NCBI GenBank assembly: GCA_022747635.1
Contig: JAKTNV010000002.1
Span: 110,704,869-110,768,868 of the forward strand
Source: Hetaerina americana
Taxonomy: Eukaryota; Arthropoda; Insecta; Odonata; Calopterygidae
Direction of reading: 5' to 3'
DNA: 64,000 bases
Translations under genes and position numbers: made by a program
Shown here: positions 46,010 through 58,309 of the stretch, piece by piece
Position numbering within the stretch: the first letter of the stretch is position 1
How the letters are laid out: every line of letters begins with the position of its first letter
Notes under the pieces: model-generated
Databases searched by the model: none
Told to the model about the DNA's origin: nothing
The model's input: the letters and a program-made list of their open reading frames with translations, nothing else

Positions 46010-47770
46010 GGAGCCTTAAGGGCCCTAACTACGCAACGTTTTGCACCCTGGGTGCCTATCTAAAACACACGACCTAAGCGTGGCACATTTCCATCGGAGG
46101 AAGTCTTTTCTTCTCTCTTCTTTCTTGTCAGTGATGTCTTCTATTCTTGACGGTACCTGTGGAGAGAGCGGATTAGCACAAATAAAAAACACTTCCCCAC
46201 CAAAACCGCGTGCATTCCCACGGTGGGAGCCTTAAGGGCCCTAACTACGCAACGATATGCACCCTGGGTGCCTATCTAAAACACACGACCTAATCGTTGC
46301 CACTTTTCCATCGGATGAAGTCTTTTCTTCTCTCTTCTTTCTTGTCAGCAAGGTCTTCTATTCTTGACGTTACCTGTGAAGAGAGCGGATTAGCACAAAT
46401 AAAAAACACTTCCCCACCAAAACCGCGTGCATTCCCACGGCGGGAGCCTTAAGGGCCCTAACTACGCAACGATATGCACCCTGGGTGCCTATCTAAAACA
46501 CACGACCTAATCGTTGCCACTTTTCCATCGGATGAAGTCTTTTCTTCTCTCTTCTTTCTTGTCAGCAAGGTCTTCTATTCTTGACGTTACCTGTGAAGAG
46601 AGCGGATTAGCACAAAAAAAACACTTCCCCACCAAAACCGCGTGCATTCCCACGGCGGGAGCCTTAAGGGCCCTAACTACGCAACGTTATGCACCCTGGG
46701 TGCCTATCTAAAACACACGACCTAATCGTGGCACTTTTCCATCGGATGAAGTCTTTTCTTCTCTCTTCTTTCTTGTCAGCGAGGTCTTCTATTCTTGACG
46801 TTACCTGTGAAGAGAGCGGATTAGCACAAATAAAAAACACTTCCCCACCAAAACCGCGTGCATTCCCACGGCGGGAGCCTTAAGGGCCCTAACTACGCAA
46901 CGTTTTGCACCCTGGGTGCCTATCTAAAACACACGACCTAATCGTTGCCACTTTTCCATCGGAGGAAGTCTTCTTCTATCTTCTTTCTTGTCAGTGATGT
47001 CTTCTATTCTTGACGGTATCTGTGAAGAGAGCGGATTAGCACAAATAAAAAACACTTCCCCACCAAAACCGCGTGCATTCCCACGGCGGGAGCCTTAAGG
47101 GCCCTAACTACGCAACGTTATGCACCCTGGGTGCCTATCTAAAACACACGACCTAATCGTTGCCACTTTTCCATCGGAGGAAGTCTTCTTCTATCTTCTT
47201 TCTTGTCAGTGATGTCTTCTATTCTTGACGTTACCTGTGGAGAGAGCGGATTAGCACAAATAAAAAACACTTCCCCACCAAAACCGCGTGCATTCCCACG
47301 GCGGGAGCCTTAAGGGCCCTAACTACGCAACGATATGCACCCTGGGTGCCTATCTAAAACACACGACCTAATCGTTGCCACTTTTCCATCGGAGGAAGTC
47401 TTTTCTTCTCTCTTCTTTCTTGTCAGCGAGGTCTTTTATTCTTGACGTTACCTGTGAAGAGAGCGGATTAGCACAAATAAAAAACACTTCCCCACCAAAA
47501 CCGCGTGCATTCCCACGGCGGGAGCCTGAAGGGCCCTAACTACGCAATGTTTTGCACCCTGGGTGCCTATCTAAAACACACGACCTAAACGTGCCACGTT
47601 GCCATTGGTGGAAGTCTTTTATCTTGTTTCTTCTTTCCTATCAGCAAGGTCTTTTCTCGAGGTACCTGAGAAGAGAGCGGATTAGCACACAAATATATAA
47701 CACTTAACCACCAAAACCGCGTACATTCCCACGGCGGGAGCCTGAAGGGCCTTAAGTAATTTTCCACCAT
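46010..47770. repeat. 216 bp tandem satellite, about eight units
   Basis: The palindromic marker tgcaccctgggtgc recurs at 46042, 46259, 46475, 46690, 46906, 47121, 47336 and 47553, a period of 215-217 bp; a ninth, degenerate unit follows. Each unit holds a pyrimidine-rich stretch (gtcttttcttctctcttc), a gaagagagcggattagcac segment and a cggcgggagccttaagggcc segment. Middle units are nearly identical and edge units more diverged, as in arrays homogenised by unequal crossing over. Repeated ORFs of 64-65 codons are by-products. Confidence 0.92.
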
Positions 47771-48070
47771 GCGTGTATATCCAAAGCATGACCAAAGGGC
47801 TGCTCCAATTTCCTTCACCGTCGGAGGAAGTCTTCTTTTTTCTTCATCATTGCCATCCATTTCTTTTCCTTCGCCATACGAAGATGAAGATATTCCTGCA
47901 ATAAATGAAAAAAAAATCAATTTAAAAAATTATGAACATGTTCATGAATTGCTCATTTATATCGATAAATTCTAGGTTTTACGCCTGTAAATTCCCAAAA
48001 AATCATGTATAATAATTGTTAATACTGTACCCAGTAGTTATAACAAAAAACTTTAATTTGTTCTTCTATA

Positions 48071-49399
48071 CTACCTTGATCAAAAAGTTCCCGGAATAAC
48101 CACCGTGTGGCGCTCCCATCGTTCCGATTTGAGTTCTGTTTTTTTGTTAAATTGGTACATCTGTTGTTGATATTCCCTTTAAATCTTAGTGTCATGACTT
48201 GACATTTGCAAAAGTTACGTAGCCAAGAGTACATCTATCTCTGTGTGTGTTGGCGATTTTTCACAATTGCAGAAATGGATTTAAATTTGCAACAACGAAC
48301 TTGTATTAAATTTTGCGTAAAAAACGGATTTAGTGGCGCACGGACGTTGGAAATGTTGGAAAAGTGTTTCCGCAACGATTCTCTAAAAAAAACGGTAGTT
48401 TACCAGTGGCACGAGCGGTTCAGAAGTGGTAGTGAGTCAATCGAAGATGATGAACGCAGTGGCAGACCATCGACATCGAAAGTCGGTGAAAAAATTGATA
48501 AAGTAAAAGAAATGTTGGTCAATAACCGCAAATTAACCATCAGAGAAATAGCGGAGGACTTGAACATTGCCTATGGATCCGCCCAAGACATTGTGGTTAA
48601 TGATTTGGGTTTCCGTCGTGTAGCAGCAAAGTTGGTGCCAAAAGACCTCAATTTCATGCAAAAAAGAGACCGTGTTGACGTCGCAAGACATGATTTGCGA
48701 GGCTGAATCCGATCCCACATTCATCAAAAGGATCATTACTGGAGACGAGACGTGGGTTTATGAGTACGACACGCAATCCAGACATCAGGCAAGTGAATGG
48801 CGTTCACCAAATGAGCCGAGACCAAAAAAACCACGTCGTTTTCAGTCAAAAAAGAAGGCAATGCTGACGGTTTTCATGGATTACAACGGTGTAGTGCATC
48901 ATGAATTTTTGCCAGAAGGCCAGACAGTAAACAAAGAGTATTATTTGGGCGTTATGAGACGTTTGCGTGAAGCAATTCGCCGAAAGAGACCAGAAATGTG
49001 GGCAGAAAACTCGTGAATTTTGCACCATGATAACGCACCGTCGCACAGTGCTATCATTATTCGTAATTTTTTGACGAAAAATGCAACAAATACCATCCAA
49101 CAGCCACCGAATTCACCTGATTTGGCTCCCTGTGACTTCTTTCTGTTCAATCGAGTTAAAAAACCATTACGGGGAACGCGGTTTAGCAGCCGAGAGGAAG
49201 TAATGGGAAAATCGCAGGAAGCACTGATGGACATACCGAAAACCGAATATAAAAAATGTTTCGAGGATTGGATCAAGCGCTGGCACAAGTGTGTTGCAGT
49301 CGATGGGGATTACTTTGAAGGGGACAATATAGATTTAGATGAATAAACTTGTATTTTTAATTTTCTGAATAAATTCCGGGAAATTTTTGATCAAGGTAG
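48071..49399 (+). mobile_element. Full-length mariner element (1329 bp), inactive
   Basis: Terminal inverted repeats of at least 27 bp with one mismatch (CTACCTTGATCAAAAAGTTC at the left end) and TA duplications at 48069-48070 and 49400-49401. Length is normal for mariner. It encodes a DD34D transposase broken by one frameshift and one nonsense codon. Not the same family as the element at 22181. Confidence 0.93.
48275..49346 (+). pseudogene. Mariner DD34D transposase, one frameshift and one stop
   Basis: Starts MDLNLQQRTCIKFC at 48275. Two helix-turn-helix units and the ERSGRPSTS linker occupy the first ~130 residues (48275-48706). Near 48690 the frame shifts by one base into SQDMICEAES...TGDETWVYEYD, which carries the first catalytic Asp. 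At 49014-49016 TGA stands where mariners usually have Trp (NS-stop-ILHHDNAPSH). The second Asp is in HHDNAPSH and the third in SPDLAPCDFFLF, 34 residues on, as the family requires. The C-terminus ends at 49346 in EGDNIDLDE. All catalytic residues survive. Two lesions suggest fairly recent death. Confidence 0.92.
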
Positions 49400-49734
49400 T
49401 ACTTTACTCAATTCTTAAGGTTGCAAAATCTTTAAGTATTACATACAGTAATGATAACGGCACAGATTTATTAGAGATTTATGTGTATTCAAAATTCGAG
49501 ATATAGACATCTCTATTAGATATTTTAGGTATATTTGAAGTGACGTAGAAGGTTTGGGATAAATAGTGAGGGATATTCTTGAGGATATTTTTTAATTCCA
49601 AACCAATTTTAGGTATGGAAAAATAATAGTCGCTAGAGATTAGTACTGATGAATAGAGTGGATGAATGAACAATTCGAGGGTTGAGAGAATCCCGGCGTC
49701 AGCCTTTGTTCTTTCAATTTTACTAGGATTCACG

Positions 49735-50010
49735 GAAAGTGTGATTTCGCATAAATCTAAATTGGTTCCAAGGCAAGAAATCAGGTACATGGCAATCTCA
49801 ATTTCTCGGGTCTACCATAAACTCTCCGCATTTCGGATAGAATTCAGATGGAAAATATTTAGTAGTAAAAATGATAATATACACAAAATTAATTCGGCTG
49901 AGGTATATGATACCTGATGGAATAGTTCTTAATAGTCTGATATGCTGAACAATGAAAGTCAAAAAATAATTCTTCTCCCGGCTTTGAAAGCCAATTGACA
50001 AAAAATTGGA
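49735..50010. repeat. Dispersed repeat S, copy 1
   Basis: gtgatttcgcat...aaatt-gtt, cat-gcaatctcaatttctcgg-type sequence, taaactctc-, and aatgataatatacacaaaat are paralleled at 57845-58110, with about 25% divergence. The unit ends near gacaaaaaattg in both. No ORF. Family unknown. Confidence 0.55.
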
Positions 50011-52079
50011 CGAGTATTAAGAATATTGCTGATCATCTCACTTCAACCTCACCTTTAATCGCTTTTTTACTCTCGTTAACATATCAAGTTTTTTTTGAAC
50101 AACTAATTTAATTAACTAAAACTGAACGTCGACATTTATTTCAGCACAGCGCCTCCTTTTCGTGAAAACCGGAAAAAACTTAAGGGGAAAAAAACTACAT
50201 TCCCGGCTAAGATCAACAATGGACACCATTGAAACTAATTTGTATTAAAAAATTTAAAGCATTTTAGACTAAGTGACAGTCATTGTATAAAGCGATAAAG
50301 AACGCATTCGGGCATGAAGCAAAATTTATTCTCATCTAAAATGAAAGCCTTATTGACAGCTCACTAATTTTAAAAGTAATATCACAAACAAATATAGTAA
50401 CTATTAAGAATTTTCCATGAACTATCGAATCGCTAGTTTGGATTCTATTACTTACTACAACATGAATTAGGTGTCAATTTTAAAAAATAACACAACGCAG
50501 TTATTAGTGTCAAAGACGTAAAGAGTACTACATAAATAAAAGCAGTTTCTCTACAAGTATGCATTGTATGTATAAAGACTCGCCCACGATCCATGAATGA
50601 TAGACTATAACTGAGAACTTTTGATGTAACGCAGTGGTTCTCATAGTGGGCGCTACCGCTCTCCGTGGGGCGGATGGCGGTAGGATCTGTCAATGCGAGC
50701 GATAAGAGGCGAGGACGGTCCTGACAACGTGACATTGTGGGCTCCGTGACCTCCCTTTCTCTCCTTTTCAAGCTTTGTTTTTAAAGTTTACATTGTTTCC
50801 CGTATATGGATGTAATTTAAACCATACTTACATCAGATAGCAGAAACGGCTGAAAAATATTTGGAGGCTTTCTCATACAAGTGAAACTTTTGAAGGTGTT
50901 TAATCTCATTTGGTCTATCGTTGGCACAAATTCACGACACTGGGTACTTCAGTATGCTTTAGTATGAATAGAACAATTGAGATTCCGGAGAGGAATCAGC
51001 TCATCTGATAATTGGATTCAGTGTTTCACATCAAAATTTTACCTAAATAACGATTTTCCCAACAATTCGGTTCCAACGATATTATCAAGGTGGTATTGGT
51101 AAGTTAGTTTTCTTCGCCGCATGCTGTTATTATTGTTTTAGTACTATTACATTACTTTTTGCATTATTTCATTTCTGCTAAGTATTTTACGAAAATAAGC
51201 CTTTTCACTCATTATTCGTAAACATACTCTTTGCCGGCTAGATATAAATTGAATAAATTCCTGGTTCATTTAGCTAAGTCTCGGTTTTGCTGCTATTGTG
51301 CATTTCCTTGAAGCATTGCTTTCTTCAAACTAAGGGTAATAATTCAATTCACAATAATTATTTGAATAAAAAGGAAACTTTTTAAATATATCGCCTTCAA
51401 GATTAAATTGAGCAGTGAACATACTTCATCACAAAATTTCTCTCAAAAATATATCATCAAATGAAAAGGTTCCCTGGCTATGGAATAAACGTTAGTTGAA
51501 CCAATGCGCGCAGGCATCGAAAAATTGAACCAAAGCCAATTTCACCGCTACAGTCCCTTGGACTGTCTTCCTTATGAATGCAAATTAGGGAATTACACGG
51601 ACTAATAAAATTATTCATGACAGAATAGGATCCAAAGAAATATTATTATTTCATCCTCAACTAACTAGTCCAGAATTATAAATCGAATTCGAAGGGTTAC
51701 TTTGTAGCCTAGTGTTTGATTTCTGTACGAAATGCGGCAAAGATTCATGTTCAGACCTCTGACAAGCTCCCTACGCTTCAGTTACAAATTCGCGCTTGCG
51801 TGATAAACAACGTATAAATAAATCCTTTTTTAAACCAGGCATGCAGAAAAAGCACATATATTCAGCCTTGCTTATATACTATGTGATTTAAGTTATGCCG
51901 CAATCACAGACTTTTTCGTTTTATTTTATTCATATAATCATTAGTTATATTATTTCAATTAGCTTCAGCTTAAAAATTGAGTCCACGTCTTTACATTAAC
52001 TCATACGTGTATTAAGTTAATATATATTTAATTTTATTTTAACAAAATTTAATACTTCAACTTTAACTGTTTAACCAGA

Positions 52080-52283
52080 ATGGTGGGAAAAGGAAACTTA
52101 TCAAAGAAGGAATATAGACAGTATAATATGGATAACCTTAAGTACAGATTTACAGAGTGCTTTATAAACAAGCAATTGACTATGTGCTTACTATGCGAAA
52201 GGAAGTTTTCATATATGGTGGTGAAACCTTCCAGACTAATTGACCATTTTAGGAAGGCTCATCCTGAAAAGACAAAAGACTAA
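52080..52283 (+). pseudogene. hAT transposase N-terminus, BED zinc finger
   Basis: 67 codons starting MVGKGNLSKKEYRQYNMDNL. CLLCERKF...KPSRLIDHFRKAHPEK is a BED-type finger (C-x2-C and H-x4-H) like those of ZBED5/SCAND3-type hAT proteins. Downstream to about 52740, broken frames still read parts of the transposase: ISPAVIEVLS-like, YVEDI and RGRQFETEAKGE. Many stops and frameshifts. Confidence 0.75.
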
Positions 52284-52746
52284 CATTTTTTCGGTAACAG
52301 TTGGACAGAGGCCAAAGACGTTCAATAATTTCACGTATTCTGTGTAATGCTTCAAAACATATCGCTGATAGTTGGTGTGAATCATACAATATTTCAGTAT
52401 TAATTGCCAAGTCTGGAAAGCCACATTAAATTGGCGAAGAACGCATCTCACCAGCAGTAATTGAAGTCCTAAGTACGATTCTGCATAAACCACTACAATG
52501 ATACAATAAAAATCATTCCCTTACGCTACAGGTCAGTTCAATGACGAGTAGATGAAATTGCTGCATATGTGGAAGATATATTTTGCAGCATTCTCGGAAC
52601 AACAGAATGTATTAGAGTTGGCCGAGTTAACTTCGTCAGTTAAGGAATGTATGCTTACGTACGCTTTATTAAGGATAAATATCTACCTCAGAGGCAGGCA
52701 ATTTGAAACGGAAGCTAAAGGGGAATGAATCTTTCATATCGCTGAG

Positions 52747-53352
52747 TATACAGAGGGACCCTATTTTCATCGACCAGACCAATTCCCTTAACAAAAAAGC
52801 GACGGGATCTTAAAATGTTTTGGCAGAGAGAGGGTTTTTGATAGTGCTTTTTACTTGCTAAGTTTGGTCGCTGTCAGTTCATAGCTCCCTCCGAAAATTA
52901 TGCTTTCCAACATTCGGCCCCGGCCAAGTGCATGCGCCCCCCGAGAGAGCAAAATTTTACCTGTAATATGATGAGATGGTTGTTAACGGGTATGTCGTAG
53001 TTTTCCATTGAAAACCTTGTAACCCGTAATTTGGATACCTGTAAGTCTGATAGGATAAGTTGAATAGAAAAGGCCTAAGAAAGATCGAAGGAACATATAG
53101 AAGAACTGCATGGTAAAGAACTTAGGCCAATAAGCTTAGACATTGATTAAGACAGCTTAGTTCCAGGCATACACGGCGATGAGATAGAAAAGGCATTTAG
53201 GCAGATGAAACTAAATACGGCCGTGGGGGTAGATAACATTCCGGCGGAACTATTGAAATGTTTAGGAAAATTTGGGTGGAACATTTGCTATATGGGGTGA
53301 TTCGTAGTATCTATGAGGAAGGAATCTGGCCGGCAGACTTTGTGAGATCACT
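52747..53352 (+). repeat. 5S-flank composite repeat, copy 3, nested in the hAT element
   Basis: From agggaccctattttcatcga onward it follows 63395-63830 almost throughout. It then continues as RTE reverse-transcriptase sequence (about 53030-53350), with an ENIPAELLKCLGK-like reading on the plus strand. hAT coding sequence stops before it and resumes after it, so it arrived after the hAT element. No 5S sequence is in this copy. Confidence 0.7.
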
Positions 53353-54170
53353 AAATTTAAATCATTACGAAACACGGAAGTTCGTTGGCCATCGAAAGAT
53401 GATTCTATAAGGCGTTTCTATAATCTAGTTGACACTGTCGTGCAATTTATTAAGAGAAAGGTCGTATCCTCAGCAACAACCTTCTAGAGATCAAGAGTGA
53501 CGCTGCATTTGTGTCTCAACAATTTGCAAAGTTCAATGAAATGAATTTACAATTGCAGCCATATGATACTAACCTAATAAAGGCAAAATCTGTGATGACT
53601 CTTTCCCAGTTGATTTTATATGAGCGCATCATAGGCCGAAGCGAGCTTTATCACTTCCTTCTCTGCTTAAGCTACAAGAGCAAGCTGGTATGGTTGATGA
53701 TTTCAGTCTCTTGAGACCATTTAGCCACCTTGCATAAAAACATGACGCAGCGATTTGAGGATCATCTTTTGTTGGAAATTCCAGACTGGGTGATAAATCC
53801 GTTTTCTGATATAGAGGGAGTTGGAGTATAAGAGGAAGAATTAATATGAATTTAAAATGGCGTTGAATTAAAATCCAAATTTAAGATAAATTATCAAGAG
53901 TTTTGGTTGCAGAAGGTTTCCGATCGTTATCCTTCATTTTGGATGGTGGTTTAAACCTCCTCTCATTTCTGAATTCATATTTGGCGGAACGTGGTTTTAG
54001 TGCAGATATTCAGCTCATTTTCAAGCAGAGAAACAGACTTCAGGTTTGTGAAAGCGGCGATTCAAGACTCATGCTAAGTGACTTTAGACCGGATGTTGGA
54101 AAACTTATCCGGTCATCCAGCCCATCAATCCCATTAGAATTCTATTTGATGGAAATATGTCATTAAATTA
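53353..54170 (+). pseudogene. hAT transposase C-terminal part, broken
   Basis: Frames in this stretch read parts of an SCAND3/ZBED-like hAT transposase. The clearest is 53903-54166, with SFLNSYLAERGFSADIQL, QRNRLQVCESGD and RLMLSDFRPDVGKLI, the conserved hAT C-terminal dimerisation region. TLHKNMTQRFEDHLLLEIPD-type sequence lies at about 53727-53790 in another frame. Confidence 0.75.
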
Positions 54171-54684
54171 TGAAATAGAATATCCTAACATGACTTGCAG
54201 GAACATGAAAATGACAAATGAATAACACGAAGAACTATAGTTAATAGTCACTCAATTGTTTAACTAAATTTAAAGGAACATACATGATTGTTTTTTTGCA
54301 TGAATTGAAAACTTTCATTTAAAATAAATACTTCATTTAGTTAAAAAAATACATGTTAACTTCAAAAAGAAAAGATTATTTAATAATATTAGTTTCAATA
54401 ATTTATTTTGACGTAAAATTGATCATCTCATTACAGTTCCTTCAATTGTGCATTAGGTCTTTCGCATAAATTTGGTACGAAAACTATACACATCTCTTGG
54501 ATTGTAAATAAAAATTTGATTAATTGTTGTTTTTAATTCAATTATTTCAATGTTCCTTGTAGGGTTATTATATTTAATAATTTTGATTAGTATTTTAAAG
54601 CTACCCATTGTGGGGCGTTGAATATAGGCTTATTGATCCAAGTGGGCGGTCGCTCGAAAAATTTTCAGAAACACTGATGTCACG

Positions 54685-55640
54685 CAACAGTAATAATTAT
54701 GCGTGACAAAATCACAGGAGATGCACCACTGCTACCGTTGTAACTAGCAAGCAGAGAACTTTATGGCCGTTTAAACAAGGATGTTGCCATATTATTTAAG
54801 AATACAAATAATAATTCTTGGGGTATGAATATAAAAAATATGCTATGCAACATCCCCAGTCATGATACAAGTTTCAATAGATCACTTGCCCGCTGATTTT
54901 GTTTACAAGATTCCAAAAATAGGCCTATGAATCTGCTTCAGTAATGGTGTAAACCCCATATACTAAAGATAACATTCATTCGCACTCGTCTTTATGACAT
55001 AAAAATCAATGATATTTTTTTAAATGTTCATTTCTTCATTGTAAACCAACGTACATTTACCTACCAATTTAACAAGTGAGCCCCGTGAGTTTGTTTATAG
55101 TAATGGAGCAAGTATTCTGGACAGAAATCTAAGTGTCCGTTAAGACGGTTCTAAGTATACGTTCTAAGTAAGTTAGGACGGTTTCTCTTTACTTCAGTTT
55201 CTCATTCAGTCCATAACCTAGCTAAAAAGGCAGCTATAGGCATTTTAAAACAATGCTGTTGATGCTGCTTCGCTTGCTTCTTGTCAAGAGAAGTATCAGA
55301 CAAATCAGGGGAATGACCAAGTCAGTTTCGCCATCGAATGTTTCATCCTCATTCTCCATCCTCATATATCAAGCAATAATAAAAGAATATTGATAGAATT
55401 CAGCTCTTACGGCTAGTAGTATTGAATAAATGAAAAACTCTTAAGATTCGTAAACGGTATACCTGTCAAAAAATGCAATTGAGATTATTTGGCTTACGCC
55501 ACAAGTCAAAGGGTAAATGATAGAAGGATAAGAAAGGTGAATACAAATGCGCACATTTCGGCCCAGCCCCCCCTCAGTGTACTGATGGTGAATCATTACA
55601 ACACAAGTTGAAGTGATGAACGGAGTATTGAATAATTGAA
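54685..55640. other. Intergenic, nothing recognised
   Basis: No family resemblance or shared repeat noticed between the hAT element and the next LINE. Confidence 0.4.
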
Positions 55641-57746
55641 AAACTCCGTTGACAAACTGAGTTTTTCATGGAATTGTTCTTGCAACGAGTAATAAAATGG
55701 ATGCTGGATGTAAATATGTTACCCGTTAAAATTAAAAATTCGTCTCTGTCTAAGGGCAGAAAGTCATGGGTCACTGATGAAATCCAGTAGGCATCCAGAG
55801 TCATGAAAAACATGGCTCTCCATTACGAAAACAGATCGGTCCCTATTGAACCTCTCGAATATTAGGCAATGAGAAAGAATTACAAATATCTTCTTCGTAA
55901 TGCAAAAAGAACTATGGAAAATTATCAAAGAGTCAAAATTTCCTAAATCATTAACCCCCAATCTCAGGTTACTGGACTGTCAAGGTAACGAACTTGAGGA
56001 CAGTTCTGGTTTTAATGACTTTTTCACTTCTCACCAGTCACCCAACGTGACTCAACAAAGCTTTCATAGCCAAACATCAAGCCAATGTAATTCCCTATTT
56101 CTTCGCCCATGCTCTGACATTGAATTAACTAATATCTTAAACAAAATGACAAATAAGTACACCTCTGGTCCAGATGGCATTCCTTTTGTCATCATTAAAA
56201 AATCCTTTGATGTCATTAAACCCCCTCTATTATTCTTAGTCAATGAATCTCTTAGGCTTTGTCAGTTTCCATTATCCCTTAAAAGCACCAAAGTCATCCC
56301 ACTTTATAAAGGTAAAGGAAATAAACAGCACCTGAGTTCTCATTGTCCTATACTCAATCAATTCGGTAAAATTTTTGAATTAGTGTTGTATTCTCAATTA
56401 ATATCATACCTGGAATTGCACAAACTGTTATCGACCTACCAGCATGGATTTAGAAAATCCATGTCCACCACCACTGTTACCTACCATTTTATAAACAAAA
56501 TATTGTCTGACCTAGAAAAACTGGAATCTCTTGTTTTATTATTTGATTTCTCCAAGGCCTTTGATTGTGTCAATCGCCATATGTTATTGCTGAAACTTCA
56601 AGAATCTGGCATAAGAGCTACTCCATATAATTGGATTAAATCTTTTCTAAACAACAGACAACAGAGTGTAAGTGTTACGAAAGATGGAATATCTCATGTA
56701 TTGCCTGCAAAAACAATATCCTGTGGGGTTCCCCAGGGATCTGTTCTTGGCCCAGTGTTTTTTTCTCATATACATAAATGACCTCCCAAGGATGCTTAAT
56801 TCTGTACCTAATACACTTCCCATCCTGTATGCCGATGACACAAATGTCTTAAGTGTCTGCCTCTTCAATCAACGGCCTGGTATCAAGTGCTAACAATACT
56901 ATCCACCTTTTGCAAGAGTGGTGTGATCATAATTTTCTTCATATTAATAAGGATAAAACAAATTTAATATACTTTGTGAATAAAAATAAGCCTCTAACAG
57001 ATATTTCAGGGTCTTTTGACAATGCGATTATTCCAAGGAGTGATAATGCCTCCTTCCTGGGTGTTACCCTGGATAGTAGACTAAACTGGGATAGCCATAT
57101 TTCTAGTTTACGTAGAAAACTCTGTTCAGCGTGCTATTTGGTACGTTCTATCAGGCAAACTGTAAATAATGAAGTTCTTATGTCTATCTATTATGGTGAG
57201 TTTTATGCCCACGTAATTTTTAGTATTCTTTTTTGGGGCCCATTACCCTGTGCTCACATTGTATTTAAAATCCAAAAAAGGATACTAAGACTAATGTGCA
57301 ATGCACCCCTCAGAGCTCCATGTCGCCCCCTTTTCAAAAAACTTGGTATTCTCCCTCTTCCCTGAGTGTATATGCTAAGTGCTATTGTTTATGCTAAATG
57401 CCATATCTCATTACATACCACGAACAATAGCATTCACAATCATTATACCAGGACCTGCAGTCATCTACATGTGAACTTCATCAGAACTTGCAAGTCTACT
57501 TTACCCCCCATAACATGGGACTCTTATTGTATAATAACCTTCCTCTGGTTATCAAGAGCGTAGAAAAAATGTCCACCTTTAAATTCAAAGTGAGGGACTT
57601 TTTCATGCTACACTTATTCTACACTATTGATGAGTTTCTGAATATGCAACAATGTTTTGTATTTTATGTTAAGATCTTTGGCGTGCCATATATCTTGGAA
57701 CATGAATGAACCCAGATCCTCAGGCAAATAATTAAATAAATAAACA
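55640..57746 (+). mobile_element. Jockey/CR1-group LINE, 5'-truncated and broken
   Basis: Begins in the linker between endonuclease and RT (GRKSWVTDEIQ-stop at about 55760) and ends with a short 3' UTR and an aataattaaataaataaac tail. The endonuclease is absent. RT and C-terminal regions are readable but cut by at least three frameshifts and several stops. The SLGPD/YADD motif set and C-terminus point to the Jockey/CR1 group; finer placement needs a tree. Confidence 0.82.
55900..57365 (+). pseudogene. Jockey-like reverse transcriptase, frameshifted
   Basis: First piece 55900-56781 (293 residues): KYTSGPDGIPFVIIKK, LKSTKVIPLYKGKG, palm A LLFDFSKAFDCVN and CGVPQGSVLGPVFF. A T-run at 56758-56764 shifts the frame. 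The next piece (56672-56893 frame) gives FLIYINDLPRML and the catalytic YADDTNVLS near 56827. A second shift leads to 56853-57365, with HLLQEWCDHNFLHINKDKTN and FLGVTLDSRLNW. A TGA at 57363 and further shifts break the C-terminal HNHYTRT region. The catalytic residues survive, but no full protein can be made. Confidence 0.85.
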
Positions 57747-57844
57747 TGAATGATATTCTTTCACAGATGACATTGTTTAAAACCGTGTCAGTTACTTTTC
57801 CAAAAATAAGAAACTTGACAATATGTTCGGACTATAGAGTGAAA

Positions 57845-58110
57845 AGTGTGATTTCGCATTCAACTAAATTTGTTCACAGACAAATAATAATGTATATTAC
57901 TATCTCAATATCTCGGCTCTAAGGTAAACTCTCTCCTAAATACGGACGGAAAATTTCAATTAATGAAAATGATGTATACAAAACTAATTTGGCTGCAGTC
58001 TATGAAAACCGATGGGATAGTTTTTACTAGTCCAATGCATTGGACATTAAAAGTAAAAAGAATCCAATTCTTCAACATTGTTTTGTAAGTGATTTTTCGA
58101 CAAAAAATTG
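57845..58110. repeat. Dispersed repeat S, copy 2
   Basis: Diverged counterpart of 49735-50010. A short piece of it (tcctaaatacggacggaaaa through atgatgtatacaaaac) is present again at 59551-59602 with near identity. Confidence 0.55.
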
Positions 58111-58309
58111 AAAAATCATTACGTATATTGTTGCACCGTTCATTTCAAACGTTTTCGTAAACGACACTGTACTATTATTTCCGAATTGCATCAAGAAGAA
58201 TCCATTTTAACACCAGACGTCGTTCCATTTCAATAAAAATTATGCAAGCTTATCTGTATACTTTTAAAACAGTTATAATAATTATTATTGCACTGTGTGA
58301 AGAAGAGAG

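Larger units (their letters stand above)
50632..54676 (+). mobile_element. Decayed hAT transposon (ZBED/SCAND3-like), 4.05 kb
   Basis: The left end CAGTGGTTCTCATAGTGGGC and the right end (reverse complement CAGTGTTTCTGAAAATTTTT) are typical hAT termini. The flanking 8 bp, atgtaacg at 50624-50631 and atgtcacg at 54677-54684, are a target duplication with one mismatch. Inside are remnants of a transposase with a BED zinc finger and a C-terminal dimerisation domain, riddled with stops. A 5S-flank/RTE composite repeat is inserted at 52747-53352. Confidence 0.85.

Noticed and set aside
46041..46883. Repeated 64-65 codon ORFs (MHPGCLSKTHD..., MPLFHRMKSF...)
   Set aside because: By-products of the 216 bp satellite; frames break whenever unit length departs from a multiple of three.
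46010..47770. CRISPR-like array
   Set aside because: Units are contiguous 216 bp repeats with no unique spacers, in eukaryotic DNA.
47585..47975. Overlapping ORFs at the right edge of the satellite
   Set aside because: They cover the last degenerate satellite unit; no homologous family recognised.
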